NCBI GenBank assembly: GCA_001797815.1
Contig: MGQK01000109.1
Span: 3,322-10,319, forward strand
DNA from: Deltaproteobacteria bacterium RBG_13_61_14
Lineage (GTDB): Bacteria > RBG-13-61-14
Reading direction: 5' to 3'
DNA length: 6,998 bases
The position numbers were made by a program, and so were the translations under genes. Each line of letters starts with the position of its first letter. Position 1 is the first letter of the stretch. This document shows, one piece after another, positions 5,767 to 6,998 of this stretch. The notes beneath the pieces were generated by a model. That model worked only from the letters and a program-made list of their open reading frames with translations. It did not search any database and had not been told where the DNA came from.

Positions 5767-6702
5767 ATGCGTGTAGCCGTGACCGGCATCTCAAGTTACC
5801 TGGCCCGGACCGTGTTTCCCCTCCTGGAGAAAGACCCCGCGGTCGAGGAAATCCGGGGCCTGGACCTGAAAGCCCCTTCTTTCCGCTCCGACAAGCTCCG
5901 CTTCATCCAGGCCGACGTGCGCGACCCGGAACTCGCCCGGCACCTGAAGGGCTGCGACACCTTGATCCATTTTGCTTTCATCGTCATGCCCATCCGGGAC
6001 GAGGCAAAAGCCGACGACATCAACATCGCCGGCTCGAAAAACACCTTCCAGGCCGCGGCCGCGGCGGGGATGCGCAAGATTGTCTATTCCAGCTCGGTGG
6101 CGGCCTACGGCGCCTGGCCGGAAAACCCCCCGGTAATCACCGAGGACGTGCCGGTGCGGGGCATGCCCACGTTTTACTATTCGCGGGCCAAGGCCGCGGT
6201 CGAGAATTTCCTGGACGGGTTCGAGAAGGAACATCCGGCCATGGTGATCACGCGCTTGCGGCCCTGCATCTTCGTGGGCCCGACCATCGAGAACGCGGTC
6301 AAGGATATCCTGGGCGCCAAAATGGTGCCCTACTTCCGCGGCTACCCCTCCCGGATGCAACTGGTCTGGGACGAAGACGTGGCCCAGGCGATTCACCTGG
6401 CGCTGAAAGGCGACTTTCCCGGTGCCTTCAACCTGGCCGGAGACGGCTCCCTGAGCATGCAGGAGTTCGCCGCGATCCTGGGAGTGCCCTCTCTGCCGGT
6501 GCCCTACGCCCTGGCCTACTGGGGAGGCCGGCTCTTGTGGTCGCTCCGGCTCTTCGGCCAGCTCTCCCCGGGATGGATCGAGTGCATACGCTATTCGATC
6601 ATCGTCAGCTCGGACAAGGCCAAACGGGTCCTGGGCTGGAAGCCGTCTTGCGACACAGCCGGCGCTTTACGCCGCCTGATCGCCAGCCTGCCCCCGGCCT
6701 GA
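5767..6702 (+). CDS. NAD-dependent epimerase/dehydratase, extended SDR family
   Basis: This is a 311-residue protein, normal for extended short-chain dehydrogenases. It opens MRVAVTGISSYLA, the dinucleotide-binding loop, with the usual second and third glycines of GxxGxxG replaced by Ser and Ala. An acidic D33 at the end of the second strand suggests NAD(H) rather than NADP(H). Further landmarks are ADVRD (49-53), IHFAF (67-71), YSSSVAAYG (107-115) and the catalytic pair Y138 and K142 in YSRAK. RLRPCIFVGP (163-172) and FNLAGDG (221-227) follow as in sugar-nucleotide epimerases, and the C-terminus ends with a RVLGWKPS motif (287-294). Such enzymes epimerise, dehydrate or reduce nucleotide sugars or related substrates; the actual substrate is not readable, and no polysaccharide genes are nearby. 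It has its own promoter and overlaps the next gene by 36 bp tail-to-tail. Confidence 0.92.
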   Translation: MRVAVTGISSYLARTVFPLLEKDPAVEEIRGLDLKAPSFRSDKLRFIQADVRDPELARHLKGCDTLIHFAFIVMPIRDEAKADDINIAGSKNTFQAAAAAGMRKIVYSSSVAAYGAWPENPPVITEDVPVRGMPTFYYSRAKAAVENFLDGFEKEHPAMVITRLRPCIFVGPTIENAVKDILGAKMVPYFRGYPSRMQLVWDEDVAQAIHLALKGDFPGAFNLAGDGSLSMQEFAAILGVPSLPVPYALAYWGGRLLWSLRLFGQLSPGWIECIRYSIIVSSDKAKRVLGWKPSCDTAGALRRLIASLPPA

Positions 6703-6998
6703 ATTCCCGGATTCGGCGATTTCCGCGCCGAGCACGCTCTGCATCTGCTTGAGCGCCCATTCGTGGGCTTCCTGGTCAAAGCTGGCCACGCCCCGGCGAT
6801 AGACCCGCGTCGGGATGTCGCGGTTCCGCAGTTCCTCAACCGTGTAAAGCACGCAGATGTTGGTGCAGACCCCGACCACCTCCACCAGGTCCGGCTTCAG
6901 CTTCTTCAGCCGCTTCTCCAGGTCCGTGCCGAAAAAAGCGGAGTAGCGCTTCTTGGGCAGATAGACCGAGTTCTTGGCCAGACCCTTTAGCTCCTGGA
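6667..6998 (-). CDS. isochorismatase/nicotinamidase-type cysteine hydrolase (5' truncated)
   Basis: Only the C-terminal 109 residues are inside the window; the start and the catalytic Asp lie beyond the right edge. The visible part starts QELKGLAKNSVYLPKKRYSAFFGTDL, containing the lysine (K15 or K16) expected before RYSAF. It continues with VVGVCTNICVLYTVEEL, where C48 is the expected nucleophile, preceded by the cis-peptide region VCT. ASFDQEAHEWALKQMQSVLGAEI then closes the fold. Nicotinamidases (nicotinamide to nicotinate, NAD salvage) fit this pattern best, but other amidases of the superfamily share it. About 17 residues after AEIAE look like a non-conserved tail. This tail overlaps the end of the epimerase gene on the other strand, so the two genes converge with no room for a dedicated terminator. 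Confidence 0.85.
   Translation of the reverse strand, partial: QELKGLAKNSVYLPKKRYSAFFGTDLEKRLKKLKPDLVEVVGVCTNICVLYTVEELRNRDIPTRVYRRGVASFDQEAHEWALKQMQSVLGAEIAESGNSGRGQAGDQAA

Noticed and set aside
5791-6396. Minus-strand open frame opposite the epimerase
   Set aside because: It is a shadow of a well-supported SDR; no motif or ribosome binding site was seen.

Overview
The window is GC-rich bacterial DNA, tightly packed with six protein genes on both strands. No plasmid, phage or tRNA signal is visible. The DUF507 gene, the B12-type radical SAM protein, the bacterial GH38 mannosidase and the REP-like intergenic repeats would fit an uncultured member of Acidobacteriota, Desulfobacterota or a neighbouring phylum. 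That placement is a low-confidence inference.

Layout. Positions 1-1206 (+): the C-terminal ~400 residues of a B12-binding-domain radical SAM protein, cut by the left edge. Positions 1217-1963 (-): an alpha/beta hydrolase, convergent with the first gene and only 10 bp away, with Gly in place of the nucleophile Ser. Positions 1964-2165: an intergenic region holding a small MITE-like insertion with 20-bp perfect terminal inverted repeats, a nested REP-like doublet and a 10-bp direct repeat at its borders. Positions 2166-5006 (-): a complete GH38 alpha-mannosidase. Positions 5007-5113: a spacer with a 9-bp tandem CACAGAG-type repeat and a sequence resembling one end of the insertion. Positions 5114-5632 (-): a DUF507 protein. 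Positions 5633-5766: two divergent sigma70-like promoters. Positions 5767-6702 (+): an NAD-dependent epimerase/dehydratase-type SDR. Positions 6667-6998 (-): the C-terminal part of an isochorismatase/nicotinamidase-type cysteine hydrolase, cut by the right edge and overlapping the SDR tail-to-tail by 36 bp.

How the genes relate. DUF507, GH38 and the alpha/beta hydrolase lie in the same direction, but repeat-bearing spacers separate them. The genes do not form an obvious pathway; the mannosidase suggests glycan or mannosylated-solute turnover and the SDR could act on nucleotide sugars, but nothing ties them together. The most informative feature is the insertion after the GH38 stop codon. Removing it and one copy of the direct repeat would restore a spacer of only 54 nt between GH38 and the hydrolase. 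The left junction of the insertion also completes a hairpin followed by a T-run, which looks like a new intrinsic terminator between the two genes. I found no convincing novel defence, secretion or biosynthetic system.
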